Shown here: positions 36,421-43,566 of the stretch, one piece after another
Layout of the letters: the number at the start of each line of letters is the position of its first letter
How positions within the stretch are numbered: position 1 is the stretch's first letter
Source: CAXBCP01 sp963977005
GTDB taxonomy: Bacteria; Pseudomonadota; Alphaproteobacteria; MPNO01; UBA830
Direction of reading: 5' to 3'
Length of the DNA stretch: 64,000 bases
Assembly (NCBI GenBank): GCA_963977005.1
Contig: CAXBMQ010000006.1
Coordinates: 151,135 to 215,134, forward strand
Notes under the pieces: model-generated
Told to the model about the DNA's origin: nothing
What the model saw: only the letters and a program-made list of their open reading frames with translations
Databases searched by the model: none
Translations under genes and position numbers: made by a program

Positions 36421-37485
36421 TCAGTCGACGGGCAGGACCAGCGCGCCCCGGCTGTCGATCCGGTGCATCAGGTAACACAGGCAGTCGAGCCGGACGGCGC
36501 GTTCGTCGCGGGTCAGCATTGCCGGGATCGCCGGCCGCGCGAGGCGGATCTCGCCGCCATCGTAATCGAAAAATTCGTCATGCGGGCTGACCGCATCGAG
36601 TTCCAGCGCCAGTCGGGCGCCACTTCCGGGAGCGACCGAGCCGAACAGGCTCCCGCTTTCCAGTTCGCTGAAATTGACGTGGTCGATATTCTCGCGAAAG
36701 CGGATATCGGCGGCGCCGCCGTCGAACGAAAAACTGTTCTCTGGCGGAATCTTGACCACCGCGACGGTCCGCAGCAGGTCGATATCCCCGGCCGCCGGCG
36801 GGTGATCGGGAAACCCCGACAGCGACAGGCAGGCTTCGACGAATTCGGCGGCATGCGCCGTTGCCGACTTTTCGCCGGGCTTGCCGCATTCCACTGTCAC
36901 CGCCGGGCAGATCGGCGCCAGCGCGGCGGACTGCACGCCTTCCGGTTTCTCGAAAAACACGACCGTGCGGCTGAACAGGAGCGCAAGGTGCAGAAACGCG
37001 GACTCCAGACGGTTGACGCAGGCATAGTGCGGGTTGAGCCCGGTATTGTTGTGAATGTCGATGCTGGCGAAGGGTTTCCGGGCCGCCACGTAATCGACCA
37101 CCTGGCGCATCAGCGCTGCTTCCGGCGCCTCGGGGGTCAGCGTCCCGGGCCACGCGCGGTTGAAATCGACCTGGTCGTCGAACCGCCGCCGTCCGGCTGC
37201 CGCCGCCGCCACATTGCCGACGAAAAGAAGCAGCCGCCGCGGAAGACCGTGTTCGGCATGGCGGCGCAGTACCTCCTGAATCGCGAGCAGGCCGGTATCC
37301 TCGTTGCCGTGCAGCAGCACGGACACGAATAACGGTGCCGCCGGGGCGTGCGGCGCGTGCGCCCCGGCGGGCAGGTCGAACAGGGTCGGCGACGGCAGCA
37401 CATCGATCAGGTCCGTTGCCGGCGCATCGAGGAATCCGTCGGGCACCCGGTCGGCCACGGTCAGGGAAAGGGCGGTGTTCTCCAT
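36421..37485 (-). CDS. M14-like zinc deacylase (succinylglutamate desuccinylase/aspartoacylase family)
   Basis: Protein of 354 residues from the ATG at 37485. The metallohydrolase core is visible: FVSVLLHGNEDTGLLAIQ (His-x-x-Glu zinc ligands, ~80) and the second histidine in IDIHNNTGLNPHY. A later PAVTVECGKPGEKSA corresponds to the catalytic-Glu region of AstE/aspartoacylase-type enzymes. The start ATG overlaps the stop of the upstream GCS2-type ligase by one base, so the pair is translationally coupled. The two enzymes probably make and trim or recycle one gamma-glutamyl or N-acyl compound. True AstE function is unlikely without the ast operon. Substrate unknown. Confidence 0.82.
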   Translation of the reverse strand: MENTALSLTVADRVPDGFLDAPATDLIDVLPSPTLFDLPAGAHAPHAPAAPLFVSVLLHGNEDTGLLAIQEVLRRHAEHGLPRRLLLFVGNVAAAAAGRRRFDDQVDFNRAWPGTLTPEAPEAALMRQVVDYVAARKPFASIDIHNNTGLNPHYACVNRLESAFLHLALLFSRTVVFFEKPEGVQSAALAPICPAVTVECGKPGEKSATAHAAEFVEACLSLSGFPDHPPAAGDIDLLRTVAVVKIPPENSFSFDGGAADIRFRENIDHVNFSELESGSLFGSVAPGSGARLALELDAVSPHDEFFDYDGGEIRLARPAIPAMLTRDERAVRLDCLCYLMHRIDSRGALVLPVD

Positions 37486-38906
37486 TACAGATTCCACTGG
37501 TGCACCGGCGCGCCGCTGCGCTGGTTTTCGCAATAGACGGACATCATCTCGAACAGATCGCCGCCACGCCGCGCCAGTTCGGTGCGCTGCCAGGCAGCCC
37601 CCGTCTGGCCGCTGCGGACACGCGCCTCGACGATGCCGAGAAACAGTTCGCGGTCGTCGGCGTCGACCGCAAATGCCGCCAGGCCGCGCCGGGCAGCCGG
37701 GATCAGCTCGTCGAGCATCAGGTCCCGCGCCCGCACCCGCCCGCTCCCCGGCCAGGTCAGTTCGGCCTCCAGGCCTGATTTCGCCGCGGCGTAGAAATTC
37801 GCGCGCGCATCGGCAAACGACAAATCGCCGTGTTCGACGAACCCGCTGTCGACCAGGTCCCGCACCATGCCGAAATAGCACGCCGCGTTGGCCACCATGT
37901 CGATGATCGTGGGGCCCGCGGGCAGGGTGCGCTGTTCGATGCGGAAATGGGGGCTGCCGTCGTCCTCGAACCCGATCAGGGGCCGGTTCCAGCGCCATAC
38001 CGTGCCGTTATGCAGGCGCATGTGCCGGAAGTCCTCGGTCGGCGCGTCGAACGTGAACGGCAGCAGGATGGGATAGCTGCGCAGGTTTTCGGCCAGCACG
38101 TCGCACAATGAAGAATCCGCATAGCCGGACCCGAAGGTGACGCGGCCGTGTCCGCCGTCGATATCCGTCAGCCCGATCGATTGTTCGAAAAGCGGGATGC
38201 GGGTTTCGTCCCACAGCGACCGGTCGAACAGGAAGGGCGCGTTGGTGCACGCCGCGAGCAGGGGCGCCGCCGTCATGATCGACGCGTTGTAATACAGGTG
38301 TGCCGCCCGCGCCGGGGTTTTCAGGTGGATCTGGAACGACGTGGTCGCCGCTTCCAGCATCACGTCGGCGTGCTCGCTGTGCAGGTGTTCCTCGCCGTCG
38401 ATATCGACCGTCAGCGGCCGACCGCCGCGCTGGCGCAGGATTTCAGCGTTCAGCGCCTCGTAGCGCATCTGGGGCGACATGTTCGACAGCGTCAGGTCGG
38501 TGTCGCGCAAGTGCGGCAGGGTGCCGATCATGACCATATTCGCGTCGAGCCCGTGGGCGACGTCGTTACAATGCGCCCACAGGTCCGACAGCGCCGCGTT
38601 GGCGCGCCGCAGCACATCGCCGGTCAGCGCCAGCGGTTCGCAGTTCAGTTCGACATTGAAACGCGACAGTTCCGGCACCACCAGCGGATGATCGAGCGCC
38701 GCCAGAAACCGTGTGTTGCAGGGATTGGGAAAGAACCCGTGATCGAGCAGCCAGGCCTCTATCTCGAAACCGGCGACGAAACCGTCTTCGGACAGGTGTC
38801 CGGCAGACGACAGGTCGGCAAACAGCGCCGTCTCGGCGCGCAGCCGGTCGCCGAACCGCTCGAAATCGGCGGCCTCGAACCGTGTCCTGGAAATCTCGTC
38901 GCCCAT
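37485..38906 (-). CDS. Glutamate-cysteine ligase family (GCS2) protein
   Basis: ATP-dependent carboxylate-amine ligase of the GCS2 family, 473 residues. Recognisable are DGFVAGFEIEAWLLDHGF (acidic metal and glutamate-binding start), SRFNVELNCEPLAL, and TTSFQIHLKT, the substrate-binding strand of the family. It is shorter than plant-type GshA found in other alphaproteobacteria and belongs to the broader ligase group, so glutathione synthesis should not be assumed. Its stop overlaps the start of the zinc deacylase gene (TAATG), and that pairing suggests a dedicated small-molecule pathway. Confidence 0.82.
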   Translation of the reverse strand: MGDEISRTRFEAADFERFGDRLRAETALFADLSSAGHLSEDGFVAGFEIEAWLLDHGFFPNPCNTRFLAALDHPLVVPELSRFNVELNCEPLALTGDVLRRANAALSDLWAHCNDVAHGLDANMVMIGTLPHLRDTDLTLSNMSPQMRYEALNAEILRQRGGRPLTVDIDGEEHLHSEHADVMLEAATTSFQIHLKTPARAAHLYYNASIMTAAPLLAACTNAPFLFDRSLWDETRIPLFEQSIGLTDIDGGHGRVTFGSGYADSSLCDVLAENLRSYPILLPFTFDAPTEDFRHMRLHNGTVWRWNRPLIGFEDDGSPHFRIEQRTLPAGPTIIDMVANAACYFGMVRDLVDSGFVEHGDLSFADARANFYAAAKSGLEAELTWPGSGRVRARDLMLDELIPAARRGLAAFAVDADDRELFLGIVEARVRSGQTGAAWQRTELARRGGDLFEMMSVYCENQRSGAPVHQWNL

Positions 38907-39033
38907 GGCGCTGGCGATCCTTCATGCAAGTCCGACGAAAGGGGTAGCCCGCCTTCGCCATGCGGGCAAGGCGGCACGGCGTCGCGGGGGGGGGGCGGCA
39001 TTTCCGCCCGACAGACGGCGCGCGCGGGATGCG

Positions 39034-39465
39034 CTAGCGCGTCCGCTCCGACAGCAGGCGCAGTTCTTCCGCGCAGGCAAGTACGTCCCGGCTTTCCGGA
39101 AAGCTGAGGGCGGCGAGCGCGTCGTCCAGCGGCAGCCAGCGGCGCGCGCGGTCCTCCGGCGGGCTCTCCGTCTCGTCGCGGTACGCCATCAAGTAAAAGA
39201 CGGCATCGACGATTTCGGATTTTCCCCGATGGACCGCGGCGAAGGTGACCCGGCCGGGGATCGGGCCGATGACGCGGGCATCGATTCCGGCTTCCTCCGC
39301 GACTTCCCGCGCGGCCGCGGCCTCAGGGGTTTCGTCGCGGCCGATATGGCCCTTGGGCAGAACCCAGTCGTCCGGTCTGCCGGTCGCCGCGACCACCAGG
39401 TATTCGATGGTATCGCCGCGCCGCCGGAACACGGCGCCGCCGGCATGCGTAGGTCTATCCGGCAT
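39034..39465 (-). CDS. NUDIX hydrolase
   Basis: Hydrolase of nucleoside diphosphates linked to X, 143 residues from the ATG at 39465, four bases after the upstream gene's stop. The Nudix box GHIGRDETPEAAAAREVAEE, then AG, has the full G-x5-E-x7-RE-x2-EE-x-G pattern for metal binding. The remaining alpha/beta fold and length fit small housekeeping members. The tight spacing to the upstream membrane protein gene implies co-transcription but does not reveal a shared substrate. The specific nucleotide is unknown. Confidence 0.88.
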   Translation of the reverse strand: MPDRPTHAGGAVFRRRGDTIEYLVVAATGRPDDWVLPKGHIGRDETPEAAAAREVAEEAGIDARVIGPIPGRVTFAAVHRGKSEIVDAVFYLMAYRDETESPPEDRARRWLPLDDALAALSFPESRDVLACAEELRLLSERTR

Positions 39466-39469
39466 GATG

Positions 39470-40123
39470 CTACGCCGCGTCTTCGGGCCGGCCGGCACCG
39501 GCGCTGTCGTCGCCCGCCAGCACGATCATGAAGCGATAGGCCTGTTCGGTGCTCTTGTAGCGGCGTTCGGTGTAGCGCCAGTAGGACAGCACGGCGAAAA
39601 CCCCGAGCAGGACCGGAAAGACGATGCCCGTCCTGTGCCCGTCATTCGCCAGTGTCGCCGCGAGCAGAATGACCAGCACGACCACCAGGCTGCGGAAGAA
39701 CTTGGAATCCGCTTCGAGCCGCGCGACCTCCGCCATGCCGGCGGGATGATTGAGCGTCAGGATCGCGCGGGACCATTGATAGGTATTGATCGCCTTTGCC
39801 GCCTTGGCGCCGAGACGGTCGCGTTTGATCCGGTCGGCCTGCTGATAGGCGAAATCCGTCGCCTTCGGCCAGACCAGTTTGCGGATCGGATCGTAGATAT
39901 TGTCGAGGTAGGAGCCGAGCAGGAACACGATGTGCCCGAGCAGATACGCGGCGAACAGAAAGATCACCCAGCCTGCGGTGCCCGGCGGGATGGCCGGGAA
40001 CAGGGTCCCGAACACATTGCCCTGAAGCGGTCCCGCCAGAAACCAGGCGAGCACCCCGCCCGGCAGCATGATCGAGAAAAAGTCGACGACCCCCAGATAG
40101 AAGCTCCCCGGATCGAATTTCAT
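39470..40123 (-). CDS. Hypothetical multi-span membrane protein
   Basis: Encodes 217 residues from the ATG at 40123, preceded by GGGGGTAGG; an earlier in-frame ATG at 40183 has no ribosome site. It has about four hydrophobic helices: VVDFFSIMLPGGVLAWFLAG (~8-30), WVIFLFAAYLLGHIVFLLGS (~50-70), and two near the C-terminus (SLVVVLVILLAATLA and IVFPVLLGVFAVLSYW). A basic cytosolic loop separates the pairs. The conserved-looking G-Y-L-D-N-I-Y-D-P motif after TM2 is notable. No family was recognised. It is in an operon with the NUDIX hydrolase. Confidence 0.72.
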   Translation of the reverse strand: MKFDPGSFYLGVVDFFSIMLPGGVLAWFLAGPLQGNVFGTLFPAIPPGTAGWVIFLFAAYLLGHIVFLLGSYLDNIYDPIRKLVWPKATDFAYQQADRIKRDRLGAKAAKAINTYQWSRAILTLNHPAGMAEVARLEADSKFFRSLVVVLVILLAATLANDGHRTGIVFPVLLGVFAVLSYWRYTERRYKSTEQAYRFMIVLAGDDSAGAGRPEDAA

Positions 40124-40299
40124 AGGTCCTACCCCCTGAAAATACCCCGTGATCCGGCGCCGCATGTCCGGGCCGGAAGGCAAAGGTACAGGATCGCGCA
40201 GGTTCGATCCATGGGGGAGACGGGAGCCGGCGGTCGGTCCCGCTTCCCGCCAACCCCGCTCTGGTCCTTGCAGACCCCCCTAGTTCTTGCAGACCCCCC

Positions 40300-40992
40300 C
40301 TAGTCCTTGCAGACGACGTCGCCCGTGCGGGAATCGACGCCGATCTTCTTGCAGTCGGCGAGCGAAGTCGATCCTCCGTCGCGCCGGTCGTCGGCCCGGT
40401 CCCGTTCGCGGTCGTCGGGGCGGTCCCGATCCCGGTCATCGTAGCGGTCCCGGTCCCGGTCGCGGTCGCTGCCGCCGCCGCTCATCGCCGCGATTTCATC
40501 GTCCAGCGCGCGGCGGTCGTCTTCGCGGACCTTGACGAGGGTATAGGAAACGGGTCCCAGAAGACCGGCGACGGTGGTGCGGATGTTGCCGTCCCGTGTC
40601 AGCCTGAACGTGGCCCTGCCCTGCAGCGGCAGGTCGTCCGCCGTATAGACGCCCGCCCGCTCGCGCTGGAAGTTCTGCAATACCACCATGTCCGGGCCGA
40701 TCTGCAGCACGAAAAGGTGCAGCCAGGAATCCACCGCGTAGGCGCGGCCGCGTTCGATACGGATGCGCTTGCCGAGGGACGATATCCGCCACAGCCCGTC
40801 GATCGCCATCGGCTCGCCTTCGGGCACGGTGTCCACGGTCGGCAGGAAGGCCGGAATTTTCGGGATCGCCGGCACGCCGGGAATCTGGGCAGTGGACGGG
40901 GCGGAAAAAGCCATGACCGCGGCGCCGGCGATCAGGCTCGTCGCAATGACACTCCGTGCCCGGCCGATAAACGATGAAATACTGTAAGCCAT
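40300..40992 (-). CDS. Secreted protein with Arg-Asp repeat tail
   Basis: Exported protein of 230 residues. The signal peptide ends near STAQ (~36). A Pro-rich linker (IPGVPAIPKIPAFLP) leads to a ~110-residue beta-rich domain (GLWRISSLGKRIRIERGRAY ... TLVKVRE). A strongly charged tract of alternating Arg/Asp (RDRDRDRYDDRDRDRPDD and onward, ~175-205) follows, then a small C-terminal piece with two Cys (LADCKKIG ... VVCKD) that could form a disulfide. The family was not recognised. The RD tract could bind polyanions or be a flexible linker. It is divergent from the sensor-kinase gene whose operator lies 74 bp away. Confidence 0.7.
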   Translation of the reverse strand: MAYSISSFIGRARSVIATSLIAGAAVMAFSAPSTAQIPGVPAIPKIPAFLPTVDTVPEGEPMAIDGLWRISSLGKRIRIERGRAYAVDSWLHLFVLQIGPDMVVLQNFQRERAGVYTADDLPLQGRATFRLTRDGNIRTTVAGLLGPVSYTLVKVREDDRRALDDEIAAMSGGGSDRDRDRDRYDDRDRDRPDDRERDRADDRRDGGSTSLADCKKIGVDSRTGDVVCKD

Positions 40993-41065
40993 ACCCTGTC
41001 CGTCCTTTCGTCGACGATGATGTTTCGAATTTTTCGCAACCTACCCCGAACCGGTGCGCTGGTGA

Positions 41066-41083
41066 ATGGGTATCGCTACCCAT
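41066..41083. promoter_or_regulatory. Operator palindrome ATGGGTA-N4-TACCCAT (kinase gene)
   Basis: Perfect 7-bp inverted repeat ATGGGTA-TCGC-TACCCAT. The same arms recur at 43404-43421 upstream of the Cys-rich gene. A similar -10-like hexamer (TAGTTT here, TAGTAT there) follows 22-24 bp downstream, so the palindrome would overlap the -35 region. TACCCAT fits the TACYYMT heptamer of NarL/FixJ-type regulators, pointing to the adjacent response regulator. Confidence 0.7.
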
Positions 41084-41134
41084 ATCGGCAGGGGGATGGC
41101 GCCGGTAGTTTTTGGCCGTAGATTGCACAGCAGG

Positions 41135-42661
41135 ATGAAACGCATGAACGCCGAACACACGATGCGCGGCCCCCGCCATCTGAAAGCGCTGGCGCTGGTG
41201 CCGGCGATACCGCTTGCCGCGGCGCTCCCCGGCGTCGCCGCGGAAGCGGCATCGGGAAACGTTGCCGCGGCACCGGCCGGGACCGTCGCGTTCTATGCCG
41301 CCGCCGCCACGGCGGTCGCCGTGTTCGTGTTGCTCAACGCGGCGCTCCGGAACCGTATCGGTCTGTATTACGCGGCCCTGTTCGGCATCATGCTCGCGCT
41401 CGTCTGGGTGCTCGACCGGGAGGGCGGCACCGTGCCGCTCGGGCTGGTCGACGGGCTCGAGCGGGCCGCCGCCATGGCGCTTGCCCTCGCCGGCTGCGCG
41501 CTCGGGTTCTTTGCCGCCGGCCGCGCCATCGCCCCCGGCCACGGGCCGCGCCGGGCGCGGCGGGTATTCGGCGCGCTGGCCGTCCTGTCGCTCGGTCTCG
41601 CGGTCGCCGTGTGGTTTTTGCCGGCGGCCGTCGCCGTCCCCGCGGTCAATGCGCTGCTCGCCGCGATGCTGCTCAGCCATGTCGTGCCGGCGCTCACCTG
41701 GCGGCGTTTCACCGGCACGCCGTTTCGCCTGCCCCTGCTGACGGCGGCCGCGCTGTTTGCCGGCGTCGCCATCCTGTTTCCCGTCTACGGGTTGTCGGCG
41801 GCGGGCGGGGCGGCGTTCGATCCGGCGTGGCTGCGCTGGCTGTTCGCGCTGGTTGCCGTGCCGGCCATGGCGGCGATTGCGCTGGCGGTGCTCGATCTCG
41901 GCCGTGCGCGCGCGGCGGCGCTGGAACAGGCCGTATCGGCGGCGCGCGAGAAAGCCGATACCGCCGCCGAATTGCTGGAGATGGAAAAGAACTATGCCCG
42001 CGCGCGCGAGACCGCCGCGCGCCAGACACGCCGGGTCTCGACGGTCGCCCACGATATCCGTCAGCCCATCGCCGCGCTGCGCGCCGAACTGGATGCCCTG
42101 CGCGCCGGTATCGACGCCGCCCATGCCGACCGCTTCGCGCGTATCCTCGATCATTTCGACACGCTGACGCACGATCTGTCGGGCGCGAAGGGACAGGACA
42201 TTCCGCCCCCCGCCGCGGCGGAAGACGTGCCCGCAGCGTTGCTGTTCGCCATGTTGCACCGCCTGTTCGCGGCGGATGCGGCGGCGGTCGGGATCGACCT
42301 GCGTTTTGCGCCGGGCAAAACGGTTTTTCATGCGCCGCCCGTGGCGCTGACGCGGATCGCGTCGAACCTGATCGCCAACGCCGTCGCCCATTCGGGCGCG
42401 ACGCGGATTCTCGTCGGGGTTCGCCCGCACGGCGACCGGGTGCGCCTGGTCGTCCTCGACAACGGCACCGGGTTCGACGGCATCGGCCTGGACGAGGCCC
42501 GCGCAGCGGGCGCGAAGGGCGCCGGCTCCGGCGGGTCGGGGCTCGGCCTGTCGATTGTCGACGAGCTTGCCGCCACCCATGGCCTGAGCGTCGACGGACG
42601 CTCGGTGCCGGGACGGGGGGCGGCTTTCTCGGTTTCGGTGCCGCGCGCCGCCGGCGGCTAG
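41135..42661 (+). CDS. Membrane sensor histidine kinase
   Basis: About 508 residues from the ATG at 41135 (AGCAGG before it); longer in-frame starts run through the operator and are rejected. The N-terminal ~250 residues hold roughly seven hydrophobic helices with almost no periplasmic loops, suggesting a membrane-embedded sensor of the 7TM type. A coiled-coil linker follows. The phospho-acceptor box is VSTVAHDIRQPIAALRAEL. The HATPase domain has NLIANAVAHSG, DNGTGFDG and GLGLSIVDELAA. The response regulator gene starts 54 bp downstream. It is probably autoregulated through the palindrome at 41066. Confidence 0.9.
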   Translation: MKRMNAEHTMRGPRHLKALALVPAIPLAAALPGVAAEAASGNVAAAPAGTVAFYAAAATAVAVFVLLNAALRNRIGLYYAALFGIMLALVWVLDREGGTVPLGLVDGLERAAAMALALAGCALGFFAAGRAIAPGHGPRRARRVFGALAVLSLGLAVAVWFLPAAVAVPAVNALLAAMLLSHVVPALTWRRFTGTPFRLPLLTAAALFAGVAILFPVYGLSAAGGAAFDPAWLRWLFALVAVPAMAAIALAVLDLGRARAAALEQAVSAAREKADTAAELLEMEKNYARARETAARQTRRVSTVAHDIRQPIAALRAELDALRAGIDAAHADRFARILDHFDTLTHDLSGAKGQDIPPPAAAEDVPAALLFAMLHRLFAADAAAVGIDLRFAPGKTVFHAPPVALTRIASNLIANAVAHSGATRILVGVRPHGDRVRLVVLDNGTGFDGIGLDEARAAGAKGAGSGGSGLGLSIVDELAATHGLSVDGRSVPGRGAAFSVSVPRAAGG

Positions 42662-42715
42662 AATCGACTCGCGCACCGGTTTTCAAAGGACCGGCCTTCC
42701 TTTATTTTCGGCGTC

Positions 42716-43384
42716 ATGGGGAAGGCAGTAAAAGCAGAAACGACGCGTTTTACGGCGGTCATCGCGGACGATCATGAAATCGTCCGCGCCGGTCTGCGCG
42801 CCGCGCTGGAAACCCCCGGAATCGTCGACGATCCGCCGATCAAGGTCGTCGCCGAAGCCGCCGACGGGTTCGAGACCCTGGCCGCGACGAAACAGCACCG
42901 GCCCGACCTGCTGCTGCTCGACCTCACCATGCCGCTGTCGGGCGGCGCGGAGATTTTCAATGAAATCCGCCGCTGGAGCCCCGCGACGAAAATCGTCGTG
43001 TTCTCGTCCGTCACCGCGGGTGGCGTGCTGGCGCAGCTCATCGAGGCCGGCGTCGACGGCATGTTCGCCAAGGGCGGCTCGAACGCGCTGCTCTATGAAA
43101 AGCTGCCGCTGATCCTGCGCGGCGGAAAGTTTATCGCGCCCGACTGCCTGGCGCTGATCGAAGACGCCCCGCCGGCCACGGTGCTGACGCCGCGCGAAGG
43201 TCAGACCCTGCAGATGGTCCTGCGCGGGCGCACCACGAAGGAAATCGCCGAGACCCAGGGCATCAGCCCGCGCACGGCGGAAAAACACCGCGCCAGCCTG
43301 ATGGCCAAGCTGGAGGTACGCTCGGTCGCCGAGCTGATGGCCCGCGCGCTGGAAGACGGGCTGCTGGAGGAATCCGGCCCGTGA
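42716..43384 (+). CDS. LuxR/NarL-family response regulator
   Basis: Two-component output protein, 222 residues. The receiver domain starts TAVIADDHEIVRAGLRAAL, with acceptor Asp in LLLLDLTMPLSGG (~68). The C-terminal LuxR-type HTH is LTPREGQTLQMVLRGRTTKE, then IAETQGISPRTAEKHRASLM. It is paired with the upstream histidine kinase in one operon. Its DNA target is plausibly ATGGGTA-N4-TACCCAT, found before the kinase gene and 20 bp after this gene's stop. Its last codons lie just before the second operator. Confidence 0.94.
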   Translation: MGKAVKAETTRFTAVIADDHEIVRAGLRAALETPGIVDDPPIKVVAEAADGFETLAATKQHRPDLLLLDLTMPLSGGAEIFNEIRRWSPATKIVVFSSVTAGGVLAQLIEAGVDGMFAKGGSNALLYEKLPLILRGGKFIAPDCLALIEDAPPATVLTPREGQTLQMVLRGRTTKEIAETQGISPRTAEKHRASLMAKLEVRSVAELMARALEDGLLEESGP

Positions 43385-43403
43385 TCGCCGCGGCATACCG
43401 CCA

Positions 43404-43421
43404 ATGGGTAATCCTACCCAT
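43404..43421. promoter_or_regulatory. Operator palindrome ATGGGTA-N4-TACCCAT (Cys-rich gene)
   Basis: Perfect inverted repeat ATGGGTA-ATCC-TACCCAT, same arms and spacing as 41066-41083. It is followed 24 bp later by TAGTAT (43446-43451), a -10 candidate. It places the large Cys-rich gene under the same regulator as the kinase operon. Confidence 0.7.
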
Positions 43422-43566
43422 ACAAATCTGCGCAGCCATGCGGGATAGTATGCCTGCACCGAAACCGGATGAAGGCGTCAACGCGCCGGGGAACAAAGCC
43501 ATGACGACAGGCTGCAAGAAGACCGGGCACGCGAAGACCGGGCAAAAGAAGACTGGGGTAGAGACG

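Noticed and set aside
36421..37998. Longer start for the zinc deacylase inside the GCS2 gene
   Set aside because: The extra residues are an out-of-frame translation of the upstream ligase; the ATG at 37485 couples to its stop.
41066..41134. Extended N-terminus of the sensor kinase from the ATG at 41066
   Set aside because: That ATG is part of the palindromic operator and the added residues are not leader-like; the ATG at 41135 has a better context.
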